A stretch of DNA of 64,000 bases, from the NCBI GenBank assembly GCA_033032175.1, contig CM065309.1, positions 20,646,001-20,710,000 on the forward strand. The letters are read 5' to 3'. The DNA comes from Saturnia japonica (Eukaryota > Arthropoda > Insecta > Lepidoptera > Saturniidae). The position numbers were made by a program, and so were the translations under genes. The notes below the pieces were generated by a model. The model ran no database searches. It had not been told where the DNA came from and was given only the letters and a program-made list of their open reading frames with translations. Of the stretch, positions 22,601-36,052 are shown one piece after another (the stretch's first letter is position 1; each line of letters starts with the position of its first letter).

Positions 22601-25600
22601 ATCCTTATTTAACTATAAGATATCCTTTAATTAATTTTCAACACATCTTTGGCACAAAATACTTTATGGTGGATTATGTATAAGAGATAGGCATATGCTA
22701 TAGCTGTTTTTTTAGATATAAAAATCATTTTATAGGACATAATATTTCCGTATTATTAACTATTACGCCAGCGCACGCAGATAAACAGTTCGGGAGGTCC
22801 TTGAATTTCGACTTACATAACAAAAAGCAATATTTAAGGCTAGTTGAGATTTGTAGCCTAATATTAGATAGCCTATACTGTTTCTCATGAGCCTGGCTAT
22901 CATATACAAAAAGAATTTTTAGAATCCGACTGGTAGATCCAGAGATAAGCGTTTTTAAACAAACAAAGAAAAAGACTCTTCCTTTTTATTATATTAGTAT
23001 AAATTAAATTGAAAGTAGAGCTTGTTGTAGGTACAATTAATATTGTCTTTTAAAGGTGACTCCGAAAAATTAAGTCGATCTGGAAAAAAATTAGTGGGAG
23101 CAAGGAAAGCAAGGACCCATTTACTACTACAGGGAAAAGCGAAGAATTCTAATTTTACACAACTTCTTACACACGTTTGTGCACTTCCTTTCATTGATTT
23201 GGGATCCATCCACGATTCCTGTAAGTTAAATGGTTTAAATAGAATCTTGTTTACTATAATGATATAACTATCTAGCCAATACAATTTGCAAGCACTTGGT
23301 CGCTTCTTTTTCAAAATTATTCTTGAAATACGGATCACCTTCTAAGGTGGATTACGACTTATGCACAGTAGTACTGAAAGAGTGAAGAAATAAAGGGACT
23401 CATCAGACTATTGTTTTCGTGTGGTTTTAGGAGGTTTCTCTTTCTTTCACATATATTACGCACATATATCATGTATATTGCATATCGGTTAAGGGTCTTT
23501 ATGCAATTTAGTGAACGTAGTCTTCGTTAATGTTCGACCTTCAGATTCAAAACTCGAGCTGATTTCGGTGAAAGGTGTAAACGAGAAAGGGGCAGACAGA
23601 TAAAAGGAAGAAGAAGCGACTGTGTCATTGCGCATTAGTCCACGTGCATTTTTAGTTTTAAGTTTTAAACGTTACATTATAATAATTATGATAACATTGG
23701 AATGATATCATTTTAATTTCCTTTCATTCCATTAGTATCATAAATACACATAAAAAAAATTGTAATAAATATATTTACTTTTATGACTTTGCAGTCAACT
23801 ACATTAGTGAAACAACTTACTGTTGCCAAGAGGAAGGCAAATCAGATCACATGTGTACTCCCACCGAAATCCCTGCCGATGATCCTGTATATCGTTTTAC
23901 TAACTACCGTTGCATGAACCTCACAAGACCTAAGTCATTCCAATCTTACGGATGTATTCACCAAGGTGCTAGTACTTTAGAAAGGGTAAGTTACTTCTGA
24001 TATATATCCTTACATAAATAAATGTGTGCATTACGCAGCCATGTTATTAATGGGACTTCCATATTAATGTTTCGTGATAAGGTATTGGTCCCTGATAGAG
24101 TAACATTAACAACATAAATGAAAAACTGTAATGTACTAAGGTTATCTTACTTATTGCAATCTAAAAACAACCGAAGATGTTGAGTTTTTTGCATAATTTG
24201 TCATGTAGTTGTTTATATTTTAATTCATAAATTTGCTTTATGTTATTATATATCTTGTAATATTTATGGTATTTTGAGTAATTTATGTAGTTTGGTTAAT
24301 GTGCACAAATGCAGTAAATAAAAATAAAAACAAAGATCATGAATTTAGAGTTTCCATATAAAGTCTTGGCAATGCACACCATTTTGTTAGAGCGTTGGTT
24401 GAACTTTGAAGATTAAAAAGTAATCTATCCTCGTGATATTAATAGAATTATGTATAAATACTAGCCACAATAAAAATAAATATAAAGTAAACCAATAAGA
24501 ACCTTCATAGTTATGCTGCAGATCCGACTACAAAGATGGTAGCCGAGTACAAATTTACTGATCTCGTATTCTGAAGACAAATTGTAGAAACGATTTTATG
24601 TTATTTGTTTTTCACTTTATATGTGTAATAATTAGAACACTGAAAAACTTATTGTAAGGTTAATAATAATATATATACATGTTCGGGTAGTTTGCAAGTA
24701 AACATGTTAACTAATTGTTAAATAATACGTGCATTATTTTAATATATAAGATGTTCACCTGATAATATTAGTCATCGACCAATCATTCTAAGGTTAAAAT
24801 AATATATTAGAATTACCGGGTAGTTTGCGAGTAAGTAAATATTGGCCCTTACATATGAAATTAGCGTTATATATGGTAAAAGTAAAATTATAAAAATATT
24901 ATGAAATTATACATTTAATCAATCGAAGTATGTACCATTATTATCTATGCAATTTCGCCATTTTAAAGGTACTTCATTGATTCCATTGCTGAAAAAATTT
25001 TGGGAGCAAGAATGAATAAAATCTATGAAGGCAGTTTGGACAGCCTCATCGGAATTTAATTTATTTTCCTTGCAAGAAATTGTACAAATTCCGAAAAAAG
25101 TGATAATCTGTAGGAGCAATGTCCGGGGAATATGGTGGGTTACGAAGACATTCCAACCGCAGTTCCTCTAATTCAGCGACCGTCGGTCGTAAAGTATGGG
25201 GTCTAGCGTTGTTCTGCAGCGGCAGTGGGCTTCAGTCAAAGAAAAATAAAATGGTGCGAAAACAAATGAACTACTAAATTCGAAATACAAATACACAAGC
25301 CTAAATTTGGAATAAATTTGAATTTGTAATTTCTAATCAGACGAAACCAAAACGCCAATTTCATATGTAAGGTCCTAATAATCGGTCGGGGAAAAAGTTT
25401 CTTCGCATGTTTATATGAAAACTTAAGACATTTTTTTAAAAGTTTATTTACATTTATTTACAGTATATATGTGCCGATTTGTTCGCTGACTTTCTGCCAT
25501 TTTGTAGGTAGATACATGATCTCGTTGCTGTAGAAACTTTGGGACTTCTGATCAAAAAAACGCGACAAATAGTTTTGGCAGTCCTCTCTTGATGTTAACC

Positions 25601-28600
25601 ATACAGAACCTAAAGAATTCTGAAGAGACCGAAACAGGTGAAAATCTGAAGGTGTAAGGTCAGGGCTATATGGTAGATTCACTATCACCTCCCAGCCAAA
25701 CTCTCATAATTTTTGCTGAGTGGCTAAAAAGATGTGTGGTCTAGCGTTATTGTGATGAAACACCACACCCTTCCTGTTGATCAATTCCGGCCGCTTTCTC
25801 TCAACTGCTTCTTTTAATCTCATCAGTTTTTGGCAGTAGGGATCCGAATCGATGGTTTTGTTGGCGGTAAAAGCTCATAATAAACAATGCCCTTCCAGTT
25901 CAACCATACACACAGCATCACCTTATTTCGAGTTAGCCCAGGTTTAGCCACAGTCTGTGAAGCCTGGGCGACCTTAGACCACGACCTTTTTCGCACTTTC
26001 TTGTCGTATGTGATCCACTTTTCATCGCCACTTATCAATCTCTTCAAAAACGGCTCGGTTTCATTACGTCTCAATTATATATCGCAAATGAGTAAGTACT
26101 CCGTTCATTAGGTTTGTTTCAGTGAGCTCGTGTGGCACCCAAATACCGAGCTTTCTGGTATAGCCTGCTTTCTTCAAATGGGTTAAAACTGTTTTGTGAT
26201 CAATTTATAGTTCTTCAGCTACATCGTAATTACTGATATATCGATCTTGCTCCACTTTTTCAAAAATGGCGTCCATTTTATTCGTAACAGAGCGACCAGA
26301 GCGAGGTGCATCTTTAACATCAAAATTTCCGGACTGAAAAAGTTTGAACCAACTTTGTGCTACTCTTAATGACACTGCATTAGGTCTATAATTATCATAA
26401 TTTTTTTTCGCTGCTTGAGTTGCATTTTTGCCTTTTTTGTAATAATATTTCAAAGTTTATAGAATTTCTTCATTACATTCACTCATTTTACAGAAAGAAA
26501 AACAAGTGAAAAATAGCAGGAACCATATTTTTTGTATTTTTATTTTTAATGTACAGATACAAATAGTACAGCCAAAGAAATTATATAACAAGTTACACCT
26601 AAGATATGCGAAAACACTTTTTCCCCGTCCAAATATATAAACTAATAATTAAAAATAGTGCACATTTTTAAAATATATTAGATTTATTATAAACTACGTA
26701 AATCAATATATTAGTTGTACAATTGATCGTTTGTGAGTTAGTCGTCAACCAGTCGTAGTCGTCGACCGATCATAGGCTTCGACCAATCATACACGTTGAC
26801 AAAACATAGAAACGAGGATAAAAGGTAATGCGGATGAATTTTCCAAGTCCGGTGAAGCTATAAAAGCCATCAGAGGCTCCAGGGCCCCTAAGACTAACAG
26901 TATAGTCAGTTAAAAAAAAAAAAGAAAACTCTCGGTTAGCGATGGGCATAGTACGCGGATACGCATAATAGACAGCTGAGGTCTTCTGATTCTTTAATTC
27001 TCAGTATACCAAGTTATCATACTAATTTCCGCGATCAATCCTTCGCCGTTACAGCAGCACGACTGTGGAATTCGCTTCCTATCAATATCCAACTGGCCAA
27101 CTCTCGAAATTCCTTCAAGTATTCGCTACGTAGGTTTTACTTGGAGCAATTGAATACTTCTTAATAATATATAATCTTAATAATCGTTATAATCTTTTTT
27201 TTTTACTTAAAATTATGCACACCTTGCATATACCTTTCCCTTGCTCCCTTGGAAGACTGGCAGAGAATGCTTTTTAGCATTAAGTCCTCCATTTGTACTT
27301 TTTTTTTGTGCAATAAAGAATATATAATATAATAATATAGTAAGAGTGTGGATAAATACTTAGGAAAAAAATAATGTGATTATAAAAGGGAAATACTTTA
27401 TCTAAAATAGAGGAACTGAACCTGAGTTTCATTGCTTCTGATCTGAACCCCTTTAATATTTTACAGATGGAATTTAATACACCAACGTTTGATTGTTCAT
27501 TTATATACTACCCTATAGAGCCGAAACAAGAAATAAGAAGTTATTCAGGTGGTATGCTTAAAGTAGACATTGATGATGGTACTACTTGGCCACCTCATGA
27601 GGGTCCTAATAAAAACAAGTGCTTGTTGAATCAAGCATCCCTCGGCGAAACCAGATGCATGGGCATGAGTGAGTAAATTAAATAATGATAATTATTAACG
27701 ACAGTTAAAATTTCATCGTCCAGATATTGTGTAGTACTTCATCGACGACGAAGTTTTATAAACTTAACATTAAAGATAATAGTAGGCAATATATTATAGC
27801 TAGCCAAGAAAAATAAAAATAAATACAAAAGTATATAAATCTCTTGTCACCGAATTATGGAATAAATGGTTATAAAATTATTTAGTGTGTCTCAACTTCA
27901 TCATATAATATCACAGATACTAAAAATGACTAATTAATTGCATTCAAACAAATTTATTTACTTTCACAGCTTCTGCAAGTATTCTACCAGCGACCTTGAT
28001 TATTATCTTGTGGCATAGATGGCACAACGCTGTTGCCAGTGAATTAGCTTTGGTAAATCCTTGCTGGGATGATGACATGCTCTTTGAAACCGCAAGAGAT
28101 ATCATTATTGCTATGTCAATGGAAATTACTATAAATGAATTGTTCCCGCTATTAGTTGGTAATATAATTACTACATTATATTAGAGTATAGGAAATCTAA
28201 ATTCATATATAGTTATTGCTTTTTCTAATATAGATGCAACCTAACTGGTGCTCGTTCACTGTCGCTGAACGTAAATTATACAAAGTTAAAATATATATTT
28301 TATTTTCATGATATAGTCGACTTCCAAATTCTGTGATAAATTTCATTAGAATCCGTTAGTGTGTGATCGATAGGCAATTAATAAAAACAACTATGCTTTA
28401 TTATTTATAACAATTATATATAGGTGTAAATTATACTAGCTTTCCACTCATGGCTTCGCTCATTTTAACTTTTTTGTATTGTTAATCAACAAACTATGCA
28501 AACAATGAACGTAGTTTCTATGTGTTGCGAACATGAAGTTAGAATTCAATAAAGCACGCTTCTTTTTACATCACATTGGTGGTCGCATGATGTTAAAATT

Positions 28601-31600
28601 AAAAAGGTGCTATTAAAAATAAATTTGGCACAGTCAGCACAAAATAAATTTGACACGCCATTTAAGAGTAGAATTTTAAGAAGTCCCTTTTTAAACGTTT
28701 TTTACAATATAAAGTCAACAGACTATTTTAAGCGCCCTCACCCTATGTCACGTTTCTATCTTTGGTGCTTTTGGCTGCATGGTGACGAATCAATCAGGAC
28801 ATAAGTTTTTAAATTCTGTATTAAATTGTTTCCTACCTTTTCAAAGGTGAGAAGTTCATTGCCAATAGCTTCCTAAAACGACCGGAAGGAACAGTGTTTA
28901 GAAATTGTTATGACGAAAACATGAAACCTGAACTTACTTTGGAATTTCCAATGGCATTAAGAGAAATACATTTACTTCAAGAAGGAACAATGAAGTTAGT
29001 AAACGATTTTTCTATTTTTGAGTAATCAAAATCAAATAATAACAATTATACCTATGTTGCCTATATTAACAATAACCGATGTGATACTTGAAATCTTTAA
29101 TAAGTAACAAAATTGAAACCATAGCAATATATATAGTTTCTGCCAAACAAACATTTCCAGTAATATGAAATGTAAATGTTCTTAGACTCACGTGGTATTC
29201 TAACATAAGTACGAAAAATAAAATGCCAGACAATCGACTTTTACGCCGGATTATACCAAGCTTATGATCAGATCAGGTTTACAAATTAGTTAATGTTCAA
29301 ATCTGTCCTGCAACCAAACGAAACTATTTTCATCTGCTCATGGTGAAAATTAATTTTTCTCTTATTCAGATAAAGATTCATTTGCGAGCTCTTATTTATA
29401 TTTTGTACACTAAAATTAATTCCTTTCAGGATGTATGATGAAGACTACTATTTCTTCAAAGAAGAGCCTATGGTCAATTACTCATTGAGAGCGGGAGCTT
29501 TGGCTAAAGATAATACCATGGCAAAGATCATACGCGGTGCATTCCTGCAACCAGCTGGCGGTAACGACCGTGCTGTGGATCCCGATGTAAGTTATATCAA
29601 CATACAGGCAGTCAAGCCTCTGTTTCTCATATATATTCATATAAAAGCCAGCGAGTTTGGTTTTTCAAAGTTTTTTCAAAATATGCTTTATTAGACAAAG
29701 TTCTTAAAATACTTAAACGAATTATTTTTGGTATTTATTGGTTTACTATTTTTGGTGATTTTATCACAATATAAATTAATATGAGAAAAGAATATAATTA
29801 AATAAGCTTCAAAATCGTGAGGTTGATCAACCGTGGGTTAAATCGTTTCTTCTGTTATGTAAATCGGAAAAGTGTAGTGTGTAATTTATATATCGAGCAT
29901 GACTCACAACTTTAAATTTTATTAAATTAGATGTATACTTACGCACCGACTCAAAAAATAACAATAATTGTATATTATTGTCCTAATAAATTATGTGGCG
30001 GACGCACAGTTCGTAAGAATATAAAATTGAGACAAAAAGGATTTCTTAAGTAAATAGGATTAAATAAATAACGTAATTTTTAGTTTATTTATTTTAGTGC
30101 ATATTTTCAGAGTACAGTATTTTGGAGTCGGTTTAGCTTTTGATAAAAAAAGATTTATTCATTAAATAAAAATATTTTTAATTTATAAATTTTCGTTTTC
30201 CCCCTTCCCATTCTTCAGAACGTCTTGCTGGTAATGCGTGATCCCCTCAATATCCTAGTTATAGATAATCGCAGCGATCTCAACTCCAGGGTAATTACAT
30301 CAGGAGAAATCTTGGACTTGAACAGGGTGCGACTGTTTTTACCTCCGCTCAACTGTATCTTCTTTACAAGGCACAAGTTCGGCCGTATGTGGAATACTGT
30401 TCACATCTCTGGGAATGTAAATACCTCCTCGATGCTCTCGACAAGTTGCAGAGACGGCTGTCCGTATTGTTAATCATACAGACGTTACCAAATTAATCGA
30501 GCCGCTTCAGCTCCTCAGTAATATCGCCTAGCTGAGCGTGTTCTGAATTATATAACATGGCGAGTTTTCTGAAGAACTGTTCAATCTAATTTCCTCCTCT
30601 ATTTTCATAGTTTTACGGCTACCTCTATCTCGGCACGAACTAAGAAGTCCTTTAAGTCTTATCTTTGTTGTATCGTGAAACTGTGAAGCCGATTCTCGGC
30701 TAATGTGCTCCCTCCTTAAAGCATCGGGTCCTTCAAGCATAACTTGAAGAGATATTTATGCAGGCTGGCCTGACAGCGGCGACATCGGATGGATTTCGAT
30801 AACTCGTTGCTCGGTGCTACAATAAAATACAAACTTTTAGAAGATTTTGCTGAAATGCCAAAAAAAAACACAAAAATAACTAATTTACTTGATTCATTTT
30901 TATTGGCCTCAAAACGACTGTAGTTAACTGATCGTAAATAAATTATGGTTACAGATTTCAAACATGGGACTTGCAGGTTTACAAGCTATTTCTGATTTAA
31001 CAGCGCAGGATCTTAGAAAAAATAGGTTATTTGGACATCGCAGTTTCACCGAATATGTACAATATTTTACGAACAAGTCCTTGACGACATGGGAAGACTT
31101 GACTGAATATATAGATTGGGAGGTAATTACCACATTCAATAATTTTTTTAATTATCAGCATAAAAATAACCATAACCACTATTGATAACGCAAGACTGAA
31201 ACCAACTGAGAACGTTTAGTATTTTACATAGGGAGTAACTGTGTTTTACTCTTAAAATGTACCATATTTTATGTTAAAATACTCGACTCAGTTGGTGGTG
31301 GTTGGTAGTTGGTAGTGTGTACGGATTCTGCGTCGATTAATGTGACTTCGAATCCTTGCAATGAGCCTGAGTGCTCGGTGTAGGATAACTTCGTGATGAA
31401 ACCATAGTATGGTGGTAGGGCTTCTTCTAATGCCCGCCTGGCTAGCTACCACCCTCAAGTTGGAAATCTCTCGCCAAACACCAATAGGCGAGTTTTAATA
31501 AAGGCACTTGAGAGCCAGTCTTCCACTTGGCTTAGCGTGCTACCATCTTGAGTCACATCGTCAGTTAAGCTCAGGTGAGATTGTAGCCACAACGCTAAAC

Positions 31601-34130
31601 CCATAACGATAAAAAAGGGAAATATTGAAGTTTCAAGCACAGATATCCCAAAGTTGATAATAACTTTGATCAATAAAAATAATCCATGTCACCATGCCGG
31701 CTTGGCTTAGCAATGGAGAATGCCCATTCATTGTACCAAATTTTCTCTTGCTTCGACTACTATATGTCTCTGGAATTTAGTTTTCTAGGTGGAAATATTA
31801 TTTAAGGTTAAAAAAGTATAATAGTATGTAAATTTTCCGCAGGCATTGCGTTCCATTACATGTACCATAACATGATTAATAGTTTTGATATCGACCAGTC
31901 TAACAATATTACAGATATGACACAGAAATGTCTCTAAACCAACTTCTTTTCTAAATGCGCACGTTTAAGGTACTCTAGTTAATCTGTTTGCGAAATCATT
32001 AGTATTAATTGTTAACATCTGAAATTTCTTTTAGGTTGTCGAATTATTGCAAGACATTTATGAAGATCCCCGTGATGTAGATTTTTTGGTTGGACTCTGG
32101 GTTTCGCGACCGACTGAGGGTGGTATCTTATCGCCAATATCTGCCTATATTTGGGAAGATCAATTCATACGTTCTATAAAAGCTGACAGACATTGGTACG
32201 AGAGGGAGGACAGACCGTATGCTTTCACTGAATGTAAGTATTTTATACGGTGTTTTTTATGCGATTGGCGGGCTAGTGTTTCATTGATAATATAATATAA
32301 ATATGTTGCAGTCAGAAACTTTATAGACACAAAGACGCATACAACCAAATGGATTGTAAAGAAATGGCATCAATTGTAAAAGCCATTACGCCCCCGGGCG
32401 TTAGCGCAAAAAAGGCCCCTCGGGTTTTATATAGGGGTTTATACCCAAGATAGTGCATATCATGACACTGTTTACATACAAGTGTGATAAAAATATAATA
32501 TTTAGCACACGCTATTAGCTGTTTTACATTAAACACAATAAAGAATCAAATCAAACTACAAATCACTAACAACTCCCATGAATTCGTTCGTTAAAAATTA
32601 CATTAAGAAATATAATATAAATAAAAATTGCTGAGGGATAGTGTAGCTATCTATTAGTGACAATTTTTAGAATAGAAATAGTAGTTCCAGATAGTACCAC
32701 TTACAAACAAACAACATTTTTAGCTGCACTCTAAGGTTCAGCCGTGTCAATTTTATTAAACCAAACCTCCACCCAAATAGCCAAGCTTTGTTCTCAATTC
32801 CCGTACTTGGCTACAACTTGCTAGAATGCTCCACGATCATGGTTACTGCGTTTTAATTATATCTTATAACCATTCTCAATAAATACGCCAAAAATATTCA
32901 TGACTGGTTGCTCTAGAGATTAGCGCGTACAAATACAAAAACAAAAAAACAACCTATTGAGTCTTATAATATTAGTGTATATATATAATTCCTTTAATAT
33001 GTTAAAAGATGCTATGGAGTTAAAAAATTATAACAGATTATATTTATTATAAAGTCCTATAAATTCGCAGCACAACTACTTGAGCTGAGAAAGTCAAGTA
33101 TAGCATATGTCCTGTGCAAAGCTGGTGATATCAACAAGATCCAGCATCACGCGTTCCTCAGAATTAATTCTGAGTAAGTATTTATGTACATATATAAAGC
33201 AGTAAAACAAACTGACGTCACTACTTATGATAAGCATAGTCAAATCAAAAAGCAACACTAAGAGATCGCCGGTCTTCGCTGTAATACTTCTTACCCTGTA
33301 AGTCTTTCTGCAGCTTGAAATACACTGGCACGTGGAAACGTGACAAACCAAATGATGATTCACTATCTGATTTCGGAAAGCGACTGGTAATACCTCGGGT
33401 ATGGTGGTCGCGATACAGTTCTAACCAGGAAATTATTATCAATTATTTCTGGAATTTGCAAAAAAAAGTTAAATCAGTTCTAGTACTAAAACCTGAAGAT
33501 GCATTTTGCAATTAGCAATAAACTCTGTCATTCGCTGACTTCAGAATTGAGATTTTTTTTGCTATAGATATGTTTGCATTTGACCACTACCTCGCCTGAT
33601 CGTAAGTGATGATGTGGTCTACGATGGAGCTCGCTTGCTTAGAATGTACCTATTCAATCGTGACTTCAAGATACCCAAGTTGTAATTTTTGGGAAATACA
33701 AAATCCGGCTAAGAGTTCCGCTGCAGTATCAGATCAAGGTCTTGCAATACTTTTAGAGTAACATGATACAAAACGAATCGATCAGACCTGTGGAAGCTGT
33801 TCTCATTCTTTATCAACTAGAAAAAATCTGAGATAATATGCAAACGGCTTATCAGATTTTTTTCATATATAGCAAAGAATATTCTCGAGCGTGAAACTAT
33901 AAACCAAAACTAATTCAAAATTAGTTCATCCCCATGGCAGCTACGACGCCACTAGCAGATACACAAACACCCCACCGCTTCGAAGATTGAAAATTGTCAT
34001 AATAATATAATGAATTTTATTTATATCTAAGTAATATTTTTCCAGGAACCCTTTAGTCAGCTGTGACGAAATTCGTCAAGTTGATCTGAGTGCTTGGAAA
34101 GACCCGAGTTGCCAGTGTTCCGAGGAATAA
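19619..34130 (+). CDS. Gene B: secreted heme-peroxidase-family protein, catalytic residues lost (12 exons)
   Basis: Exons: 19619-19746, 21060-21202, 23056-23220, 23795-23985, 27467-27668, 27970-28158, 28847-28994, 29430-29586, 30955-31122, 32035-32233, 33071-33173, 34046-34130; 625 codons and a stop. Signal peptide MMLKAILVVCLFKAIEG, mature start VYYNSYNG. A second Met follows the first; either could start. Landmarks: DGACNNL, TYCCQEE, RCMNL, HRWHN at 292-296, NPCWDDD, LREIH at 377-381, ADRHWYERED, and a Cys-rich end (W-K-D-P-S-C-Q-C). Kept: T214/D218/S220 calcium loop, D138, proximal R378/H381. Lost: distal His (I137), distal Gln (A133), catalytic Arg (T277), ester Asp (F136) and ester Glu (S280). 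The reading frame is intact across all exons, which argues it is a live gene under constraint. Likely secreted and not a peroxidase. Confidence 0.85.
20340..20530 (-). mobile_element. 3' fragment of LINE family L (intron 1 of gene B)
   Basis: Minus-strand copy with GACCACCGAGAGATCGAAAT and TGCATAAATATCTCTTCACG. Broken frame. Confidence 0.65.
20755..21003 (+). mobile_element. Carboxy-terminal end of an RTE-type LINE (intron 1 of gene B)
   Basis: Plus-strand translation gives AGRVARRMVDR, then RPRSGSHSVGRLTIRWTDDL and RCWMWVAQDPTLWRSLGEAC, the signature end of RTE-type reverse-transcriptase proteins in moths. Stops interrupt it (for example after RVLQ). The fragment ends only 57 bp before exon 2 of gene B. 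Confidence 0.75.
21305..21990 (+). repeat. Dispersed repeat R650, copy in intron 2 of gene B
   Basis: Starts GCCCACGCAATTTCGTCAGC with an AG tract, then CCGCCCGCCTGCCAAATCAT, GTTATTTTAAAACTGC, the block ending in GATGTTCCGC, CCATTCGAACCAGTAGTTGC, and ends CTTTATAATATTAGTATAGA. Same order as 45060-45722. It lies in the intron homologous to the one holding the 6441-6990 copy. Confidence 0.8.
22660..22990 (+). repeat. Dispersed repeat R500, 3' half
   Basis: GTATAAGAGATAGGCATATG, CCAGCGCACGCAGATAAACA, GTTCGGGAGGTCCTTG and a final TATATTAGTATA match the other R500 copies. It lies in intron 2 of gene B, 65 bp before exon 3. Confidence 0.7.
24838..25372 (-). mobile_element. Internally deleted mariner-like element (intron 4 of gene B)
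   Basis: Ends are inverted repeats around CCTTACATATGAAATT (left near 24845; right, reverse-complemented, 25350-25370). The minus strand keeps only the end of a mariner transposase: LQNNARPHTLRPTVAE, PPYSPDIAPTDYHFFRNL and a terminal PLKWRNCIDNNGTYFD at 24919. The second catalytic Asp position reads Asn (NNARPH) and the frame shifts twice. The element is dead. Confidence 0.75.
25378..26636 (-). mobile_element. Mariner element, about 1.26 kb
   Basis: Terminal inverted repeats GGTCGGGGAAAAAGTTTCTT (left, 25384 on) and GGACGGGGAAAAAGTGTTTT (right, reverse complement near 26630). Length fits a full-size mariner. It abuts the deleted mariner at 24838-25372 with only a few bases (TAATA) between them. 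Confidence 0.85.
25458..26486 (-). pseudogene. Dead mariner transposase
   Basis: Start codon near 26486, then a stop after the eighth residue. The helix-turn-helix region YYYKKGKNATQAAKKNYDNY and GRSVTNKMDAIFEKV follows. The first catalytic Asp is present (LISGDEKWITYD, near 26025). The second motif reads HHNNARPH, with Asn for the catalytic Asp. The third is intact (YSPDLTPSDFHLF near 25650). At least three stops or frame changes. Family length would be about 345 residues. Confidence 0.85.
26843..26924 (+). mobile_element. Short A-tailed retroposon, copy 2 (intron 4 of gene B)
   Basis: CCAAGTCCGGTGAAGCTATA, AAAGCCATCAGAGGCTCCAG, then CTAACAGTATAGTCAGTT and an A tail. Belongs to the 'ATCAGAGGCT' subtype with copy 3. 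No clear target duplication. Confidence 0.8.
26960..27330 (+). mobile_element. 3' end of a second LINE family (M), Jockey/CR1-type
   Basis: Translation gives SFAVTAARLWNSLPINIQ and NSFKYSLRRFYLEQLNTS then a stop, the typical last residues of a Jockey/CR1 ORF2. A 3' UTR follows with CTTGCATATACCTTTCCC and CAATAAAGAATATATA. An inverted copy of the tail lies at 54105-54330 in gene C. Confidence 0.8.
30210..30830 (+). mobile_element. Carboxy-terminal part of LINE family L ORF2 (intron 8 of gene B)
   Basis: Best preserved copy of family L. Pieces in changing frames read DNRSDLNSR, LYLLYKAQVRPYVEYCSHLW, LLDALDKLQRRLSVLL, HGECSEELFNLIPPLYFHSF and then the LQA-EIFMQAG tail. These are signature blocks of Jockey/CR1 LINE ends. 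Many frame changes and stops. Confidence 0.8.
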
Positions 34131-34176
34131 TTTTTTCAGTAAAAGTACCACTGGTTCAGACGAAGAACAAATACAG

Positions 34177-34182
34177 AATAAA
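34177..34182 (+). promoter_or_regulatory. Poly(A) signal of gene B
   Basis: AATAAA 47 bp after the gene B stop codon, followed by a T/GT-rich stretch. Good position and context for 3' end formation. Confidence 0.6.
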
Positions 34183-34859
34183 TGTTTGTTATGAATTTTG
34201 TATATTTTTTACTTTCCTAATTCTAGTTTGTGTTATTTGAAATTTCTATAACTGACAAACGAAATAGTTGTTTTTTTTAATGTGCTTATGACCTACACGG
34301 GAAATATATATCCGAACTTTACGCACAGATAAAGACATTTTCACTGGGTGCTAATTTTAATGCATGTATTAGTATATTATATAATGGGTTTGTGAATAAA
34401 GCACTTATGTATGTTGATAAATTTAGATAAAACCAAACATAAGGTGTTTATTATATAAATCTGTATACCTGTAAATAAATAAATGTATATTAGACAATTT
34501 AATATTATAGTAGTAATATATAGGTAATACTAATAATATAGCCTTTATTTCCGAATATTGGATACATTGTATATCTAATAAAAGTGAATACAAATTTTGA
34601 CAAATGCGATTACAAAATATCCCGCAATTCTGCTTGCCTTTTGGCATAGGCCTCCTCCAGCTCTCTCTGTAGTGCTCGGTCCTCTGCAACTCTGGACCAG
34701 TATGGCCCCAAGGTTAGACTAATGTCATCTGTCATTCCCATCTCTTGGATACCATAGGGACACTTGTTTGCTCCATTTATTTGTTTTGCATCTTAGCATA
34801 ATATGACCTCTCGTTTGATTTATTATTATGTCAATTCGAAACCTCCTTGGACTATATTA
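34183..34859. other. Spacer after gene B
   Basis: AT-rich. 34610-34760 is less AT-rich (GCTTGCCTTTTGGCATAGGC, CAGCTCTCTCTGTAGTGCTC) and could be the end of an old retroelement read on the minus strand, but no family was recognised. Confidence 0.35.
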
Positions 34860-35320
34860 TAAGACTAGCTATGCCCCATGGTTTAACCCGTGTTTTATCC
34901 GACGAACACCGCGCTGCCAACACACCAGTGGATACATTTTATTGTTTTCATGCGTATTGTTCTCACTTCCCGCAAGTACAAATTATTTTAATTTTTCATT
35001 ATCTCCTAAGCTGTACCGAAATAAAATGCTTTAAAGGGCAAAATTGTCTTTATGATGAAGTAACTTTTATTCATAAGGATTAATATACCATAGCTAAAAA
35101 TAATGTTCATAAAACAATTTTTTAAAGTTCAACAAAAAAAATCACAAAATACATTGTTGTGGTTTATGTATAAGAGATAGGCATATGCTATCACGGACTT
35201 TTTTTATATACACTAAGGACCAATATTTTTGTAGAACATTGAATTTACGTATCATTAACCATTACGCCAGCGCACGCGGTTAAAGCAGTTCAGGAGGGCT
35301 ACCACTTCAGACTGTCTGTT
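34860..35320 (+). repeat. Dispersed repeat R500, copy 3
   Basis: GACTAGCTATGCCCCATGGT, GCAAGTACAAATTATTTTAA, GTATAAGAGATAGGCATATG, AAGGACCAATATTTTTGTAG and CCAGCGCACGCGGTTAAAGC match 18270-18770 in order. Confidence 0.75.
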
Positions 35321-36052
35321 TTTTATGTCTGATTTAACTCAAAAACGGCTTGATGGGTTAATCAAGAAAATTATTCACCTAGAAAATAATGTACTAAGAC
35401 ATTGTTTAGCGCTAAATAATTTTAGCGCTAAATAATCCACAAAACTGTTTATGATAGTATTTTATGTGTAACATTTATAGAAATCAGAATAAAAAATATT
35501 TTAGTAATTAACATGTCGTTTGACCACTTTATCCGTATGCGCTGATCAAATGGTTTGCAATAATTGAAAATAGTCTATAACAATTTTTTTCAACGATAAA
35601 GGGTTTACATAAATGTTATATATAGTATAGAAATCCCAATAAATATAATTACGGTCATATAATTGCTGCTTGGCTGTTTTGTCAGCGTGCATTGTCCAAA
35701 CGGTTCAAAATTGTTGAAAATACACTATGACATAATTGTTCTACCATAAAAGATCTAGAAAACGTTCTGTCACAGTATATATGTAAATTTTATATAAATC
35801 GTGATATAATGGATTTTAGTAATAAAAAACGATTTAATAACAAAATTCTCAAAAGCTGTTTGTGTTAAAAATTTACTTACTATCTAATAATATACCTTTT
35901 AAGAGTTGCACGTCACCTTTTTATACGTTGATCGTACTATGCTAGAAATCTTTACGCGGCGGCTAACTACAACTGTATAAAGCTTCAGGTCAGTTGGACG
36001 AACTACGAACAAATGCGTGGCACATGAACACACAAATATATTTTTTATATAA
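35321..36052. other. AT-rich spacer
   Basis: No gene or clear repeat boundary. It contains a local duplication, TTTAGCGCTAAATAATTTTAGCGCTAAATAA at 35406-35436. Confidence 0.4.

Noticed and set aside
23043..23267. Exon 3 frame of gene B taken as a small stand-alone protein
   Set aside because: GT/AG borders, frame and length (165 nt) match exon 3 of genes A and C exactly.
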